Part shown: piece after piece, positions 51,111-62,455 of the stretch
How the letters are laid out: each line of letters begins with the position of its first letter
Position numbering within the stretch: the first letter of the stretch is position 1
Origin: Rhynchopus euleeides
Lineage: Eukaryota; Euglenozoa; Diplonemea; Diplonemida; Diplonemidae
Length of the DNA: 64,000 nucleotides
Reading direction: 5' to 3'
Assembly (NCBI GenBank): GCA_963210315.1
Contig: OY723259.1
Span: forward strand, 1,798,001 to 1,862,000
Made by a program: the position numbers and the translations under genes
The notes under the pieces: model-generated
What the model was told of the DNA's origin: nothing
The model's database searches: none
The model's input: only the letters and a program-made list of their open reading frames with translations

Positions 51111-52470
51111 CCAAGTCCTCGCGCTTTGACGGCCGTGGCATATCAGGGGGCAGCGTCGAAATCATGGTCCCGAAAGCCATTTTTTGGTTTCCTCCGGCAC
51201 CCGACGGCGCGAGCGGGAGAGGAACCACGGAAGGAACCCAGCGCCTCACACCGTGCCCGCCTAGTGGTCCACCGATGGGAAAATTCGGCAACAACACGAG
51301 CGCGCGCGAAGCGCGCGCGAGAAAAATTGACCCCTAGTGTTTTCCCCCCTGATCCCCCCCCCAAAACAGGAGCGTCAACCCACCAAATCTCCAAAATCGA
51401 AAAGTTAGCGACAGGCCTGGCACCAAAATCACCGACCAGATGCAAGTCGCCAAGCCTGGGGCAGCACTTCCCACGACGCACAGACAACAGTGTGTGACGT
51501 GCTTTTAGACAAGAGGTCACAGAGTGTGTTCAGTATGCTCTACTACTTCCAATGAAATAAAACCCTCAATTCAATGTCCACCAGGGAGCGCTACGAACGC
51601 GGCCAAAAAATTGTTCAAATCGTCTAAAGAACGTGTGTGTCTCCCACAGTGCAAGGTATCACCAGAGCTCGCTCGGTGGACCTACATTGAACAAAAAGTA
51701 AAAGATTTGCGTGTATCTGTGTGGGTGCGATACAATCGGTGTTGCTTTCGCACACCAGTGATTCTGCAACAGCTTAGACACACAGAGGGAGGGGTGGCGG
51801 GCAAGGCAAGCGCATCATTGAAGGTGTTCCCCCCCCCCTCCTTCCCCCCCTTCCCAAACACAGGCCGATCATATCATCAGATATCGGATGCCACCTGTAT
51901 TGTGAGGGAAGGGGTGGTCTGACTCTGTCCCTTGAAATTCCTTATATCTCGATACTTCATGATGAACGCCCCACCCGCATTCCGCAAGCGAATCACACCA
52001 AAAGGGTTCTTCCCCAGACAGACCGGGTCTGTGTTTCTTTTTTTTTCATTCAAGCCTTCACAGAGGGAAACCGCACAAAAGGGAAATTCCCCGTGTTCCC
52101 CCCCTCCTATTCACGCCGCGTTCACACCTTACAATAAAGTAACCATGTACACCTAAAGGTCACTGGTGTCTTGGGCATACACACAAGCGGTTCTGGCTGC
52201 CTCCCTGTATCGATCTGCCCATCAGCAGTCTGTGTGTGTTGATCACTTTTTAGGCGGGTTAACCCTGCACGGGTCCTAGCCCACCCCCTGTGTGTGTGTG
52301 TGAGCGGGGGGGAGGGGGGTTGTGAGCGAGCTCCCCTAGGGGGGGGGAACGGAGAACCGACAATGCCATGCTTTCGTTGGACCAGGGGTCGCAGCGCGTG
52401 GCTGTGTTGGCTCCCACCCCCCCCCTCTCTCTCTCCCCTCTTTTTCTCCTCATCCCCCCCGCGATCAGGG
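51111..52470. other. Intergenic stretch, no gene seen
   Basis: Begins with sequence that follows module C elsewhere (AGTCCTCGCGCTT.., GCGCGAGCGGGAGAGGAACC). Then unstructured, with CT/GT-rich runs. No coding candidate. Confidence 0.45.
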
Positions 52471-52473
52471 AGG

Positions 52474-52620
52474 TAGGTCGCCACCCCCCCCCCTTCTCTC
52501 CTCCACGGTGGGATCTTGTAAATTTTACATGTATAACTACAAGTATATACATGTATTATACATGTATAATACTTGCATGTCAACTATTATACATGTATAA
52601 TACATGTATATGCCTGAAAT
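52474..52620 (+). repeat. Repeat D: TACATGTATA-rich palindromic repeat, copy 1
   Basis: A poly-C to CACGGTGGGATCTTG head followed by many TACATGTATA palindromes. The whole block recurs inverted at 63404-63551. A further TACATGTATA stretch continues to 52690. Confidence 0.85.
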
Positions 52621-52840
52621 ATACATGTAAAAATACATGTATATCAAGTAAAAATACATGTATAATACTTGCATGTCAACTATTATACCGTAAACGGAAA
52701 TATTGTGGACCGTAATAAAGGTGAACCGTACTATAGGTGGACCGTAAAAAAGATGGAACAAATGGGATTTTTCCGGAACTTGGAACATTTTTACGGTCCA
52801 CCTATTTTACGGTTGGGATAGTGGACTTGGCGGTTTTTTT

Positions 52841-53005
52841 ACGAGTTCCTTCGTGACGAAGTCGCGAAGGAACCAAGGAAATCGTACGACTGAAGCTGCA
52901 GGATTAACACCACAGGGCCTCAGCACAGAGTGTGCGCTCACCATCGTCCGGGAACTGTTCTCCCACAGTTACTGCAGGGTGTACTGCACTAAAGGAGTAC
53001 GATTT
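52841..53005 (+). repeat. Dispersed repeat A, copy 3 (shortened)
   Basis: 165 bases with the A landmarks ACGAAGTCGCGAAGGAA, AAATCGTACGACTGAAGCT, GGAACTGTTCTCCCACAGTT and AAAGGAGTACGATTT, with several internal deletions. Confidence 0.8.
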
Positions 53006-53439
53006 CCCTGAATTTTCCGGGCACTGATTCACGAATTTACATCTGGAGGGAGCCCGGTGGTCTCAGCTTCTGTCTGCGCGCCCTGCCGTACTGTGGCTGC
53101 TTTTGTGGGCTCGTGCATCAGGTTCTACTTTTACTTCTACCGGAACGCTCCTTGCATGGTACTACACTTCTCGAGGTGTGGTGGTGGGTGAGTCTCGAGG
53201 TGAGTGGTGGTGATCGTGCCCTTTCCACACGCAGGGAGGACTTGCTTCTCTTGCTGGTGTTGGTTGCGGTGGTGGAGGGAGGGTCCAAAGCTGGGAGGTC
53301 GGGAGGCCTACGTGCGGGAGTCTGCGGCGTGGAGGCCGCAGTCCGCGCCCCGCAACCCACCAGCCCGCGGGCGAAAATCGCATTGTCTTTTCCATATGCA
53401 GTCCCAATAAATGGTGGACCGTAAAAAAGATGGAACGTT

Positions 53440-54112
53440 TGGAGGGTGTCCGGTTCTCCGGATTTTCCTGATTTTTCCCGATTTTCCGAAAATTTTGCCA
53501 CTGGTTGACACAAGGGCAAATTTCGAGCAAAATCCGAAAATCAGGAAAAATCGGGAAAAATCAGGAAATCCAGGGGGGGCCACCGGAGACCCTCCCCGAA
53601 AAAATCCGATTTTTTTGGGTCGAAAAAAAAATTTTTTTTCCGACCCGAAAATCTGTATCTGCGGACTGCCACACTCTGAAAAACCGAAAAATTTCCGAAA
53701 AAAATCGAAAATTTTGGCCTTTCCTGGCCTATGTGGTCCCAAAGGGCCCAGGTTGCCCGGTTTTTCACCCAAAAACACCCCAAAAATTTTTCCGCCGTTT
53801 CACCCCCCCAGAATCTAGGAGGGTGTCCGGTACTCCGGATTTTCCTGATTTTTCCCGATTTTCCGAAAGTTTTGCCACTGGTTGACACAAGGGCAAATTT
53901 CGAGCAAAATCCGAAAATCGGGAAAAATCGGGAAAAATCAGGAAATCCAGGGGGGGCCACCGGAGACCCTCCCCGAAAAAATCCGATTTTTTTGGGTCGA
54001 AAAAAAATTTTTTTTCCGACCCGAAAATCTGTATCTGCGGACTGCCACACTCTGAAAAACCGAAAAATTTCCGAAAAAAATCGAAAATTTTGGCCTTTCC
54101 TGGCCTGTTTCT
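53440..54112 (+). repeat. Tandem repeat E, 1.8 units of ~376 bases
   Basis: The unit starts GAGGGTGTCCGGTNCTCC and holds the inverted pair GGGTCGAAAAAAAA / TTTTTTTTCCGACCC. The second unit starts at 53818. About 490 bases of the same array recur at 62456-62948. Confidence 0.85.
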
Positions 54113-54640
54113 GGCCCATGGTTTGACAGATTTCTGCCAGAATTTCACAGATTCTGGCAGATTCTGGGGATTCCAGATTTTTCAGAATTTTCAAAATCTG
54201 AGAAAATCTGTCCAGATTCTGGACAGATTTTTCCAGATTTTTCAGAATTCTGGAAATTCTGAGAAATCTGGAAAAATCTGAGAATTCTGGAAAAAATCTG
54301 GCCAGATTCTGGACAGATTTTTCCAGATTTTTCCAGATTTCTCAGAATTCTGGAAAATCTGAGAAATCCTCATATAGAAACCCTCATATCACACCCTCAA
54401 TCAGCTGACGAAAATCTGAGAAATCTGGAAAATTCTGAGAAATTCTGTCAGAATTCTGGAAAATCTGTGGGGGGGACAGGTGTGGCTCTATTTTGGGGGT
54501 ATTTTGGCCAATTTTCGAAATCCTATTTTGGGTTTTTTGCACTTTTTTTGGGTGCTTTTTTGCACGATTTCTGTGCCTCAGACACAGATTTTGGTGTGAT
54601 TTTTGCGCTATTTTGATTCACTCGGCCTGACCGATGCATA
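54113..54640. repeat. Low-complexity AGATTCTGGAAAATCTGAG repeats
   Basis: Degenerate short repeats of CAGAATTCTGG / AAAATCTGAGAAATCTGG in both orientations. Similar sequence lies at 59420-59515. Contains AACCCTCATATCACACCC, repeated inverted near 59812. Confidence 0.7.
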
Positions 54641-54913
54641 CACGGTGGACTCCAGCGGGGGTAGGGTAACCCTTTTCGGGAGTCTCAACTAGGGGGAGTC
54701 CAACTCCCGCTAGCGGGAGTATAGACTCCCGCTAGCGGGAGTCTATACTCCCGCTAGGGGGAGTCTGACTCCCCCTAGCGGGAGTCTTTTCACCTATTTT
54801 CACTCATTTTTCCCATGATACCTATGCAATGTGGCACTCGTCACTGAAGTACAGCCACACCAAACGAAACGGACGTTTCCACCCATCCCAGCTCGCAGAC
54901 CTGATTCACAAAA

Positions 54914-55294
54914 ATGGGGAAGACGACAACGAAGCCGGCAGCGAAGCCGGCGGCAAAGTCGATTAAGAAGAAGAAGAGCGCAGAGAGTCCCGAGGCTGCG
55001 GAGGCGACGAACATTGTGCATGATTTTTGCACGGCCTTCCCTGTTAAAAAAGGGGGCAGTGTGCTGACACTGGGATCCATTAGAAGGCTCCTAGCAACGG
55101 TGTTGAGCAAGGAGCTCCACCAGCACAGCACCCAGGTGGCCAACGCAATCATCGCCATGTCTTCCCTGACATGGATAAGTTCGCTGTCAGGGAAGTCGCA
55201 ACGATGCGGAAGGAGGGCGCTCTCCGTCATATACAAGGTGGAGGCGAAGTATGGCAAGGTGCAGGATACAAACGTGTCGTCGGGGGCAGCCTGA
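54914..55294 (+). CDS. P2 copy 2, first ORF
   Basis: 126 codons, differing from copy 1 at two codons (N/S and K/Q). Same Lys-rich start and conserved block. Function unknown. Confidence 0.5.
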   Translation: MGKTTTKPAAKPAAKSIKKKKSAESPEAAEATNIVHDFCTAFPVKKGGSVLTLGSIRRLLATVLSKELHQHSTQVANAIIAMSSLTWISSLSGKSQRCGRRALSVIYKVEAKYGKVQDTNVSSGAA

Positions 55295-55559
55295 AGCCGC
55301 GAATGATCGCGACACGGGCGAACGGCTTGGCACCGTGGGTCTGGATAGATGCTGGAGTTCGGCCGGGTGAAACCGGAAGTCGCAGCAAAATTTGCCCCCC
55401 CAGATTTCTTCCTCAAACCCACCCGTGGGCTGATCCGGCCTTGCACGGTGGACTCCAGCGGGGGTAGGGTACCACTACCGGGTTTAACCCTTTTCGGGAG
55501 TCTCAACTAGGGGGAGTCCAACTCCCGCTAGCGGGAGTATAGATCAGCAGTGGGCAACA

Positions 55560-55783
55560 ATGAGGCGATGCGGGGGGCGAGGGCACCGATGCTCACTGTG
55601 CGACATCCCAGAAGAACGCTGGTATCAACAGGTGCATCGATACCCGCACCTGACTCTCTCTGAGATGAAAGAGGCTGGCTACCCCTCCCTCTTGGCAGGT
55701 GTGCTTCCCAATGCCCGCTACGTCACCCCAGCACTCCATGACTGCAAGGGGCTCGCCATGCGGCTGATCAGGGTACTGGATGA
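55560..55783 (+). pseudogene. P2 copy 2, middle ORF cut by the nested insertion
   Basis: Matches copy 1 19212-19435 until the insertion at 55784, where the frame runs into foreign sequence. The remainder continues at 56867. Confidence 0.7.
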
Positions 55784-55868
55784 CAGGGGTGGAGCTTGGG
55801 GGTTTTTTCGGGTCAGCTGACCTGATTTTCTGCAGGCCCTCACAAAAAATCAGGTCAGGGGTAAAAAG

Positions 55869-56078
55869 AAAATCGTACTCCTTTCGCTTTATTATAGACA
55901 CCCTGTCCAGCAACTGTGGGAGAACAGTTCCGGACTACTTTTTGTTGAGCGCACACTTGCTGTCTCAAGGCTGTGTTGAGGCCCTGTGAAGTGGCATGAG
56001 GTGCTAATCCAAAGCTTCAGTCGTACGATTTCCTTCGTTACTTCGCGACTTCGCTACGCTTCGTCGCTCGTAACTAGT
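55869..56078 (-). repeat. Dispersed repeat A, copy 4
   Basis: Full-length, inverse to copy 2, carried inside the nested hAT-type element and followed directly by repeat B. Confidence 0.9.
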
Positions 56079-56297
56079 AAATATAGCTGGAGTCGTGCAG
56101 GATCATTCGTGAAGAAATACGAAAGGTAAACGAGAAAAAGTTTTTCGTTGATCGCACGACACACACAGAAAATTTTGCCTGCGGAAGTGTTGGTGTGTGA
56201 TTGGCAGGCGCATAAGACTGTGTGTGACGGCAAGCACCTAGCACTTCCCCTATCGCTGCATTTCCGCCTGACAAGTACCTTGTTGGAAGAAAAAAAA
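56079..56297 (-). repeat. Dispersed repeat B, copy 2
   Basis: Inverse of 47053-47268, directly abutting repeat A. Confidence 0.85.
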
Positions 56298-56460
56298 AAT
56301 ATAGATTTTCGGGAAACCGGAAAAGTTGGCTCCTCGCCTTGGGGCCTCAAGGTGACCAGGAGGCGTTTCGTGAGCAAAGTGACCCCAGCGACATGAGCAC
56401 AGGCCTCAAACAGTCACAATAGAGGACAAATGAAGCTGCCCAACCCGTACCGTGCAACAG

Positions 56461-56700
56461 ACGTTTACTACCGTGGCCTCCGGTGGCTGGGGGGCTCCGC
56501 CCCCCAGACCCCCCTGTGGCATGTGCCTGTCTTGTACCCAAGCCCTTTACATCAGGGAATCTCAGTATCCTCAGGAGGACGCAGCCAACTCACACAGAAT
56601 CCGTACGCCCGCAAGTCACAGATGTTCACTACCGTGGCCTCCGGCGGCTGGGAGCTCCGCCTCCCAGACCCCCCCTACGGCATGTGTTTGTCTTGTAACC
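56461..56700 (-). repeat. Paired hairpin modules C
   Basis: Two modules about 165 bases apart. The second has a shortened stem (GGGAGCTCCGCCTCCC). Confidence 0.8.
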
Positions 56701-56920
56701 AAGTCCTTGCGCGCCCGGGGCTGCATATCGGTTCCGGTACCTCGCGGGAGGCTGGGCCCGAGCACTGATCTCTGAGACGAACCGGGGGGGAACCCATAAG
56801 AAAAAATTGGCTGACCCGATCTGACCCGATCCAGCCCGCAACCCCATATTTCAAGCTCCACCCCTGCTGGATGAGACAACAAAAAAATATTCGACAAGAC
56901 CTGTACAAACCTTGCACTGA

Positions 56921-57787
56921 ATGTGTCGCAGCATGGGACAGGTGCTCAGTTCCGGAAGGTCGTGCTTGCCTGTCACAGGACACACCTACAAGGGCTTGTT
57001 CCGCTACCTCTTTGTCTCCCTTGCAGACCTCATGCATTTCCGGTATGCAGACATCCCCTGGCGCTTCTGGGGATGCAAGGATGAGTCAGCCCGGATTCCC
57101 TTCTTGCGTGCTCGGATCTCAGGGCATATATTTCACTGGTTGATGGAGCATGCCGAAAAGGGATCAACGCGCAATGCCTACGTACACAGTCTCCATCATT
57201 GGTGGGCTCCAGAAGATGCAGTGCCTCTGCAGAACAACGACGAATTTGAAGAAGCAGAGAACGGACATCGCAAGAAAGATGCCGTTACAATCGCCAGCTC
57301 CGCAACTTACGAGAGAGATCTTGCGATGGCAGAAGAGAAGCGGCGCGCATCGGGCATGCCTTGGAAGGTTGCGCACCTGTCGCAGGACGGGATCCTCGGG
57401 TATAGAGAAGTCATCCTGTGTCCGTGTCTGCACACCCGACACGCTCATAGATTGGCTGTGTATGTTCTTTGCACACAGTTGACACAGCTGCAGAAGGGGT
57501 TTGTGCACTGCAACACACAGGACTTCGTTGAACCCATCAGCGCGCCCTACTTCCTGTTCCGGTTCCCCGAAGGACACCGCAAATTATCGCTCTGCTTGTG
57601 CAAAATGCCAATCCCGCTGGGGGCGACTTTCACACCATTCGTGTCATCCGAGGCGACTTTGAGCACGCTTGACCAACGCGCACAGCAGGAGGGGGATGAC
57701 AGTTCTGACGAAGAAGATGAGGCCTGCAGGATGGCTTGTCTTGCCCAAGGTGTAACACAACTACGACAGGCGATGGCCGCACTTTGA
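56921..57787 (+). CDS. P2 copy 2, C-terminal ORF
   Basis: 288 codons, almost identical to copy 1 (19482-20348), with HFRYADIP, HSLHHWWAPEDAVPL and the acidic end. Separated from its N-terminal part by the nested insertion, so this copy is no longer able to make a full product. Confidence 0.6.
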   Translation: MCRSMGQVLSSGRSCLPVTGHTYKGLFRYLFVSLADLMHFRYADIPWRFWGCKDESARIPFLRARISGHIFHWLMEHAEKGSTRNAYVHSLHHWWAPEDAVPLQNNDEFEEAENGHRKKDAVTIASSATYERDLAMAEEKRRASGMPWKVAHLSQDGILGYREVILCPCLHTRHAHRLAVYVLCTQLTQLQKGFVHCNTQDFVEPISAPYFLFRFPEGHRKLSLCLCKMPIPLGATFTPFVSSEATLSTLDQRAQQEGDDSSDEEDEACRMACLAQGVTQLRQAMAAL

Positions 57788-58102
57788 CACCTCAAATTCT
57801 AACCGCTCACCTCCGCAGGTGTAGCCGCTACCAGGAGGATAGGTAGGTAGTCCAGAGTCCGGGGAAACTGACAGAAGCAAAACAAGCCCCTCCCCATCCC
57901 TCTTCCACCATGATTTTACCCCCCACGCCAGTAGACTGTAACTATATCATGGGAAAAATGGATGAAAATAGGTGAAAAGACTCCCGCTAGGGGGAGTCAG
58001 ACTCCCCCTAGCGGGAGTATAGACTCCCGCTAGCGGGAGTCTTTGACACCCGCTCAGACTCCCGCTCCCAGACTCCCGCTAGGGCCGCTGGAGTCCACCG
58101 TG

Positions 58103-59690
58103 TACGATTCGAAAAAATGGCGAAAAAATCGCTATCAACAACGGTGAACGAATGGAGGTAGATGGGGAAGTGGGAGGACACAGCACGCCCTCTCACTGAT
58201 CGCCATCTGTACACTACCTCTCTGTTCAAGGCGGTCAGTGTCACTTGATGGCGCTGCACACAAATCACTGCTACATCCCAGGGCGCCTTCCCTTGTGAGA
58301 ATAGCGGAACTTCTGCGGTTGCAGTTTGGTGGTTGAGGCCGGCGGTGATATCACTTTGGTGACTGTGCTTCCTTCCCCCTGAGCTCGATCAGATCCAGGT
58401 CGACCTGGTGCTGCGTGGCTCCTGGTGTGCCATCTCTTGCATGCCACGGATGCCCACCAAGTCGAACCCGAAACATGACGACCCTTTCGAGATGTCATGG
58501 CCGCAAGCCCGCAAACCCGATCGCATTCGCAAGGTGGTTCGTCTCTTAGAGATCAGTGCTCGGGCCCAGCCTTCCGCGAGGGTGCTGGAACCGACATGCC
58601 GCAGCCCCGTACGCGCAAGGACTTGGCTCCAAGACCAGGCACATGCCACAGGGGGGTGTGGGGGGCGGAGCCCCCCAGCCGCCGGAGGCCACGGTAGCGA
58701 ACGTCTGTTGGCCTGGCTCCATAGTCGCATACGCTCAAGTACAACACAACTGACAGATAGCACATGTCGCATGGGGGGACGATAAATTGTCGCGCAAAGA
58801 CACGCCACAGGGGGGTCTGGGGGGCGGAGCCCCCCAGCCGCCGGAGGCCACGGTAGTGAACATCTGTTGGTTTGAGCTCGAGAGCAAGCCTCTCACACCA
58901 CCGCCCTCCGACCCCCCTCTCCACCCCCCAGGTGCAACATTTTTTTGCACCCGGAAAATGTGTTCTTTTGACTGTTTGAGCACATCCAAGACCGGGAACA
59001 TAGAAGAATTCTGCTGAAAACCCAAAGGAAAATGGTGCAAAAAAGTAGTGACCACCACCCCCATCCCCACCTCCGGGTGCAAAAATTTTTTTGGCCACGG
59101 AAAATGTGTTCTTTTGAATGTTTGAGCACATCCAAGACCGGGAACATAAAAATTTTCTGCCAATACCAAGTAGGGTCACAATAAAATCCAAAGGAAAAAA
59201 GTGCAAAAAAATAGTGCAAAAAAATATTTTTTCCCCAAATTCCTATTTTCATTCCATGAAATATATACACGCCTGGGGGGGGACCTTTTCAAAATTTTTT
59301 TTGGGGTGGGCCTATTTTGGACATTTGGACCCATTTTCAAAGGAATTTTTGAATTTTGAGCCCATTTTGAGCCCTAAAATGGCTCATCGAAATATTTCTG
59401 CAAAAATCCGGGCCAGAATGCCAAAATCTGAAAAATCTGAGAAAATCTGGAAAATTCTGAGAATTCTGTCGGAATTCTGGAAAATCTGAGAAATCTGGAA
59501 AATTCTGAGAAATTCTGTGGGGGGACCTTTTCGAAATTTTTTTTTGGGGTGGGCCTATTTTGGACATTTGGGTCCGTTTTCAAAGGAATTTATGAATTTT
59601 GAGCCCATTCGTTGCCCTAAAATGGGACCGCGAATATCTAGCTCCTGCTGAGGACCTGGGTACATGGCCAAATCAGCCAGAAATCTCAGG
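58103..59690. other. Repeat-rich spacer, no gene
   Basis: Holds paired hairpin modules C (58640-58870), a tandem ~146-base repeat around GGAAAATGTGTTCTTTTGA (58930-59215), and a ~110-base block (GACCTTTTC.. TTGAGCCCATT) present twice at 59276-59385 and 59518-59628. Confidence 0.6.
58640..58870 (+). repeat. Paired hairpin modules C
   Basis: Two modules about 146 bases apart in the same orientation as those at 31061-31280, with GGGGGGCGGAGCCCCCC stems and GCCGGAGGCCACGGTAG tails. Confidence 0.8.
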
Positions 59691-59790
59691 TTTTCGTATT
59701 GCAATTTGGGTTCGCGTGCTGGTATCGCAGCCTGGCCCCGAGGGTCCATACCGTGAGTAACCGGGCCCGCTATCCTACACTCGTTTTTTC
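59690..59790 (-). mobile_element. 5'-truncated LINE remnant (3' end only)
   Basis: About 95 bases match the 3' UTR of the LINE at 32632-32715 (CAATTTGGGTT.., CAGCCTGGCCCCGA, GGGCCCGC). Severe 5' truncation is typical of LINE copies. Confidence 0.7.
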
Positions 59791-61567
59791 CTAGGTTTTC
59801 GTCAGCTGATTGAGGGTGTGATATGAGGGTTCTATTCAACAAGGATATCAAGGCGGCACTTCAAAGTCCTGCCAAGGATAGCGCCACGTGGGTGTGTGCT
59901 TCTGATGTATGTTATGTCATCATGTGAAACCCTCCCCAGCGTGTGCCAACAATCCCTGACACGCTCACGAAAAGCATGACACGGAGAAAGCAGGTGCCGA
60001 AACAACCTGCCGAGCACACGGGTGGTGCCACGTTGATCCACGCAGCGATCTCCCGTGACAGGAAGCCTTGTCGCCACGGCAGAGTGCCGCAGACTGTGGG
60101 AGAGGTGTCGCCAGTCCTTGAGGTTGCAGTGTAAACCCGTGCCTTGTTCACCCTGTTGTTCACCCCTGTGAGGTTGATCCCATATCGTTGCCTGCTTTGG
60201 GGCCTGAAGGACATAGGGGTCCAACCGGCACTTGAGCATCGCAAGGCCTGAGCGGCTGTGTGGCAGGTTTTCATTGAAGGGCCAAACCCCCCCTTTTCTG
60301 GGTGAAAAGTGTTGTGCGTCGTTCAGTATCTTGCGCGAATTGCTTTCGACACCACCATCAAACCACCGCAAAAGAACAACCCATCTTCTGGAGTGTGATC
60401 TCTGGTGGCGGGGTGGGATGGGTGAGTGGGGTGTGACGGTGCAACGACAGTCGAACTTCTTCGAACACAGAACACCCCACCAACCTGCCGGGCGTGTGAA
60501 GTGTTCGCAAGGATCCGCACGGTGAAAAGTTTCCTGAGTTGGCTACGCCGAACTTACAAAATGGCAAGGTGTGAGTGTCGCTTGTTACGACCCACTGGCT
60601 GGACGAGTTCTCTTTTTGGGACAAGACCACACACAACAAGAAGGTTGTCACAGGGGGTCTTCGCTGGTCGTTATTCTTCGTCAATCTTCGTCAGTTTTCA
60701 CTATTTCAACAGCAAATACACCAAGATGCACTGACGACCATCCGGTAGCGAAGACCCCCACAGTGAAAAAGATAGTTGGCAGCGCTTTGGGTGACAAACA
60801 CAATCTACCTTGCCTTGTTGTTATGACTGTGCGCACATTCACACCAACCTTCATCAGCCAAACCACGTGAGGTTTGTTCATCCGGGTTTGGCGCACACAC
60901 AACGACTTGTCTTTGAAACGTCCAATGCAACACTCACAGCATCGAGGCCAAGTGTTTCTCGTAGTATTTTTCGGTTTTGCTCTGAGTGAGCGGATATAAC
61001 TGGTGAAAATGGGTACAGTGGCTGAATCTGGAGGTTGGGTGCGGGTTGTGTGTTCCGCATCATCCCTACAAATCAAACCAAGCCGATTGACACCGAACAT
61101 TTTGTCTGACCTGCACCCATTGTTTCCTGCCTGCCTGCCTGTGTTGTGCTGCACCTGTGCCTCCCTGTTCTGTATTTTGTACCCTCAGCGGGTTCACGAT
61201 ACAGGGCAGTCCACTCCCCCAAAAATCACGGTCTTGACGCCCATTCCATCCACTTTCAGTGGATGTGTTTGGTATTTCCGAATGGAATTTTCCAGCGTCA
61301 AGATTACAAGAACAGGGTCAGTCACTTCTACCGTAGCTGCGATGCCGGTAGTTGTGCAGAAATGATTTTTTCGACGGACGCGACGCCTCCCCAGCTTGCC
61401 TGTGTCTGTGTTGCCATAGCCATGTGACAGATATTCACATAACGAATGTACTGTCACACCGCAAGGGGCTTTGGACAACGTTAAACAACAGTACACTTGC
61501 AGGTTTGGGTCAAAAATTCCAATTTCCGCTGGTCACGGGCCCCTTTCAAAACATTGACCACCTTTCG
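59791..61567. other. Spacer with repeat G and a MITE F copy
   Basis: Inverted repeat G at about 60465-60560 and MITE F at 60653-60759. Otherwise no gene or structure seen. Confidence 0.5.
60653..60759 (+). mobile_element. MITE F copy with ACA flanks
   Basis: 107 bases with perfect inverted ends GGGGGTCTTCGCT and AGCGAAGACCCCC. ACA on both sides suggests a 3-bp target duplication. Confidence 0.8.
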
Positions 61568-61777
61568 AAAATCGTACTCCTTTCGCTTTATTATAGACAC
61601 CCTGTCCAGCAACTGTGGGAGAACAGTTCCGGACTACTTTTTGTTGAGCGCACACTTGCTGTCTCAAGGCTGTGTTGAGGCCCTGTGAAGTGGCATGAGG
61701 TGCTAATCCAAAGCTTCAGTCGTACGATTTCCTTCGTTACTTCGCGACTTCGCTACGCTTCGTCGCTCGTAACTAGT
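61568..61777 (-). repeat. Dispersed repeat A, copy 5
   Basis: Full-length and nearly identical to 55869-56078, here without repeat B beside it, so A can move alone. Confidence 0.9.
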
Positions 61778-62455
61778 AAGAATTTAGTTCTGCACCATGG
61801 ATTCGAGGGACTGCGATGATTCGGAACCGAGGATGAAGACTACTGGGAAGGAACTGTGTGCTCTCTTGAAGCACTGGAATCGGCGAACTTGGACGGAACC
61901 TAAGCGCGACAGGTGAAGGGGCATCCCGAACAAAGGCATACAAAGTGGCTCTGGAGATATTGTTGCATCTGCGACACCCTGTCTTACATCCCGCCTGGGC
62001 TCTGATCTTCACCTATAGCAATGACTAAATCCCTATCATGGGTACATGAAGCTTTTGTAGGTACATTTAAACTTGCGAACCTCTCAACGACCTGTTAATC
62101 GCCTTGTACCGAAATCTGACCCTGGGCTTCGGCCCTCACGGCATTCAGCGGGTGACCCGATGCCGGTGTGGATGGAGAAGTGCACAGTTCTGAAACAGTG
62201 TGTCGACGAATCCGAGGAATCCAATCAGAGTAGTCCCGAGATGAAGTGGTGCAAGAACTCAAAAACTGTTTGCCTTTGGTCAAGGCCCCCTTTCCAAAAA
62301 TTTGACCCGCGCAGTGGTGGCCAGTCCTGAGAACCAACAGTAGCATAAGCCTACGACTGGTCCAGGACGAGGCCGACCCTGTACATAGCCTGTGTATGAC
62401 TACCCTGTCATACCAGGCTGCTGCTAGTTGGCCACAAGCCCCACTGGCAGAATTC
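61778..62455. other. Spacer, no feature seen
   Basis: Unique-looking sequence without coding candidates, ending at the repeat E array. Confidence 0.4.

Larger units (their letters stand above)
55784..56866. mobile_element. hAT-type non-autonomous element nested in P2 copy 2
   Basis: Ends CAGGGGTGGAGCTTG and CAAGCTCCACCCCTG. The 8-bp duplication CTGGATGA lies at 55776-55783 and 56867-56874. Copy 1 has a single CTGGATGA at the same place (19428-19435), which proves insertion. Inside, in order: repeat A inverted, repeat B inverted, then two hairpin modules C. It is therefore a composite of other repeat families. No transposase. Confidence 0.95.
54641..58102 (+). mobile_element. DNA transposon P2, copy 2, split by a nested insertion
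   Basis: Same ends as copy 1 (CACGGTGGACTCCAGC and complement), flanked by TA on both sides (54639-54640 and 58103-58104). Compared with copy 1 it has a longer left palindrome array (about 46 more bases), a few substitutions, and a 1083-base hAT-type insertion at 55784-56866. Confidence 0.9.
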
